DNA from: Bacteroidetes bacterium HGW-Bacteroidetes-4
GTDB lineage: Bacteria; Bacteroidota; Bacteroidia; Bacteroidales; SZUA-534
DNA length: 64,000 nucleotides
Assembly: GCA_002840905.1 (NCBI GenBank)
Contig: PHDD01000015.1
Span: 24,433 to 88,432 of the forward strand
Direction: 5' to 3'
Part shown: positions 62,675-64,000 of the stretch, one piece after another
How positions within the stretch are numbered: the first letter of the stretch is position 1
Layout: each line of letters starts with the position of its first letter
Made by a program: the position numbers and the translations under genes
The notes under the pieces: generated by a model
The model's database searches: none
What the model saw: only the letters and a program-made list of their open reading frames with translations
Told to the model about the DNA's origin: nothing

Positions 62675-62726
62675 AGTTAGGCAACCATATTAACATGTAT
62701 TTATCTCACAAATAGCATGTTATAAT

Positions 62727-63716
62727 TTATGGGTTCCTTATCAAACCTTCGGTTGAAACCCAATAAACATCCGACAAACCATTTTGTGGTTTTTGCAGCA
62801 TATCGAACAACTGAGTTTGTGTTATTCCGGGTTTAATGCTTAATTCCGGATTTTTTGGAACCGAAGATGCAAAAAACAAGAACTTACCATCGGACGAAAC
62901 CGAAGCAGCTGTAGCTCGTTGTCCCGGTCGGTTAATTCGTTCAGGCAACAATTCGAAGGAATGAAATTTTCCCTTTTCTTTGGCATAGGCTACAGCATAT
63001 AGAGGATTATTTGTGCTATCAAGTCCGGATACACAGGCTATCATGTAACTTTCGTCGGGCGAAATAAACGCATTGTAATACTTTAAATGTTCGCTTCCTT
63101 CGATACTTACCATTTCAGGAACTGCGTAAGCATCAGCCATTCTTTCACTCCGGAAAATTCGATTGGAATCGGCGTAACTCCGGGTAAAATACAGGGTGCC
63201 ATTTTGAGTTAATGAAGGAAAAAATTCTCCGTTGGCTGTATTAATTGAGTGGTCGAGTGGCATGGGTTGCGACCAACCTTCGTTCGTTTTATCTACAGCC
63301 CAAATATCTTCGTAAAACCATCCGGGTTTGGGTTCTTTACCTGCAGGAGGACGGGTTGATAAAAACAGTATCCGATTTCCGTCAGGAGTTACTAAGGGTT
63401 CGTAATCATACCAGGCTCCGGTTGTGCAAAAAGGAGCTATCCGGGGTTCAGTCCAAACCCCATTTATTTGTTCAGTAAACATAATAAAATTAAATCCGCG
63501 CGATGAGGCACTGAAATAAACCGATTTTCCATCGGGAGCTATGCTAACGTCGCGGGTATAAATTCCTGACGAAACATAGCCGGGAGCGAAAAGAACCGGC
63601 TCTGAACCGGGAAGTTCCTGTCCAAAATAATCGCCGGACAATTGTTTGGGATGGCGCTGCTGACAGGCACTTAAACCAATTAGCAGGGTAACGGATAAAA
63701 ATGATAAAATTTTCAT
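62727..63716 (-). CDS. PD40/TolB-like beta-propeller lipoprotein
   Basis: This 329-aa protein has a lipoprotein signal (lipobox LSAC, about residue 18). It then has several WD40-like PD40 repeats with the pattern SIAPDGKSVYFSA, LVTPDGNRILFLSTR, SLTQNGTLYFTR, FISPDESYMIACVSG and SVSSDGKFLFFASS. These form part of a six-bladed propeller of the TolB type, found in many surface or periplasmic Bacteroidota proteins. The partner or substrate is unknown. The gene lies just outside the island, on the chromosomal side of the right repeat. Confidence 0.88.
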   Translation of the reverse strand: MKILSFLSVTLLIGLSACQQRHPKQLSGDYFGQELPGSEPVLFAPGYVSSGIYTRDVSIAPDGKSVYFSASSRGFNFIMFTEQINGVWTEPRIAPFCTTGAWYDYEPLVTPDGNRILFLSTRPPAGKEPKPGWFYEDIWAVDKTNEGWSQPMPLDHSINTANGEFFPSLTQNGTLYFTRSYADSNRIFRSERMADAYAVPEMVSIEGSEHLKYYNAFISPDESYMIACVSGLDSTNNPLYAVAYAKEKGKFHSFELLPERINRPGQRATAASVSSDGKFLFFASSVPKNPELSIKPGITQTQLFDMLQKPQNGLSDVYWVSTEGLIRNP

Positions 63717-63920
63717 GACTCCGTATTTAAATAATCACTTTATACGATATACATACTTAGTAGATCTGAAAGATTGTCTACTATGCTCAACTTAATAACT
63801 AGCTACTAATTTACAAAACATTATTTTTACTATTAACATAATTTATCAACTTTCAATTAAGCTTTGGTTCTAAAAAAACAGTATCTCTAATTAACACAGG
63901 TTGTTGATCGCTATAAATTA

Positions 63921-64000
63921 TCAGTAGTGTCCGACTAAAATTTTCAAGAAAAAGAGGGCTACTCCCATAAAGGTTTCGCCCAATGTCGTAAGTTTGTTTT
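63921..64000 (-). mobile_element. Possible end of an insertion sequence at the window edge
   Basis: The stretch CAGTAGTGTCCGACTAAAA resembles termini of IS elements seen in Bacteroidota. On the minus strand a frame enters from the right edge and ends FMGVALFFLKILVGHY followed by TGA at 63921-63923, which could be a transposase C-terminus or chance. An alternative minus-strand frame is also open to the edge. Only 80 bp are visible, so this is a weak call. The gap 63717-63920 shows nothing else. Confidence 0.25.

Overview
The window looks like a chromosome segment of a Bacteroidota bacterium, probably Marinilabiliales/Prolixibacteraceae-like (an inference). Three things support this. Many promoters match the Bacteroidota primary-sigma pattern (TTTG, about 19-21 bp, then TAnnTTTG). 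Several proteins are typical of the phylum: a 287-aa primary sigma factor, a 313-aa NusB, Rho with a long charged N-terminal insert, DUF3276, DUF5606 and DUF4252 proteins, and a FeoA-FeoB fusion. Many lipoproteins carry short signal peptides. A pyruvate:ferredoxin oxidoreductase, flavodoxin, ADP-forming acetyl-CoA synthetase and ferrous-iron transporter suggest anaerobic or facultative fermentative life. The galactan and starch enzymes suggest a polysaccharide degrader.

Layout. 1-2.1 kb: end of a MATE exporter and an L-serine ammonia-lyase gene interrupted by one in-frame stop. 2.2-4.4 kb: an ECF sigma, anti-sigma and two DUF4252 proteins in one operon. 4.6-8.1 kb: a lipoprotein and the feoAB iron uptake locus. 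8.1-15 kb: small conserved proteins, then nusB, DUF1573, yajC, a YbbR-like gene, coaE and a DnaJ/TerB gene. 15-19 kb: an M3 peptidase and a YyaL-like protein. 19-24.2 kb: a GH53-GH2-GH53 galactan operon. 24.4-34.5 kb: gdhA, a receiver/PEP-synthase-like fusion, rho, an AbgT transporter and an AAA ATPase. 34.6-38.2 kb: PFOR, followed by a degenerate tandem repeat with a 41-bp period. 38.8-45.4 kb: two GH13 lipoproteins, OsmC, an atypical SDR and fabD. 45.5-49.5 kb: folE-queD, hldD, a TetR regulator and a lipid kinase. 49.7-55 kb: acetyl-CoA synthetase, small membrane proteins, flavodoxin, primary sigma factor and rpe. 55-59.3 kb: an ABC exporter operon with its TetR regulator and an alanine-dehydrogenase-like oxidoreductase.

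59.4-62.7 kb is the most distinctive part. An intact tmRNA gene is followed by a 2.67-kb AT-rich island bounded by about 150-bp direct repeats that begin in the tmRNA T-arm and run past its terminator. The island holds no integrase. It holds a decayed excisionase-type HTH gene and a tripartite hipB-hipS-hipT operon, a HipBST-type toxin-antitoxin system in which the HipA kinase is split in two. Three copies of one 22-bp palindrome, spaced exactly 40 bp centre to centre, lie in front of hipB and are strong candidates for its operators.

The main working groups are iron uptake (FeoAB), pyruvate and acetyl-CoA metabolism (PFOR, flavodoxin, Acs), secreted glycan breakdown (GH53/GH2 for galactan, GH13 pair for starch-like glucans), core transcription (NusB, Rho, primary sigma), and locally autoregulated units (both TetR genes and hipBST) whose operators can be read directly.
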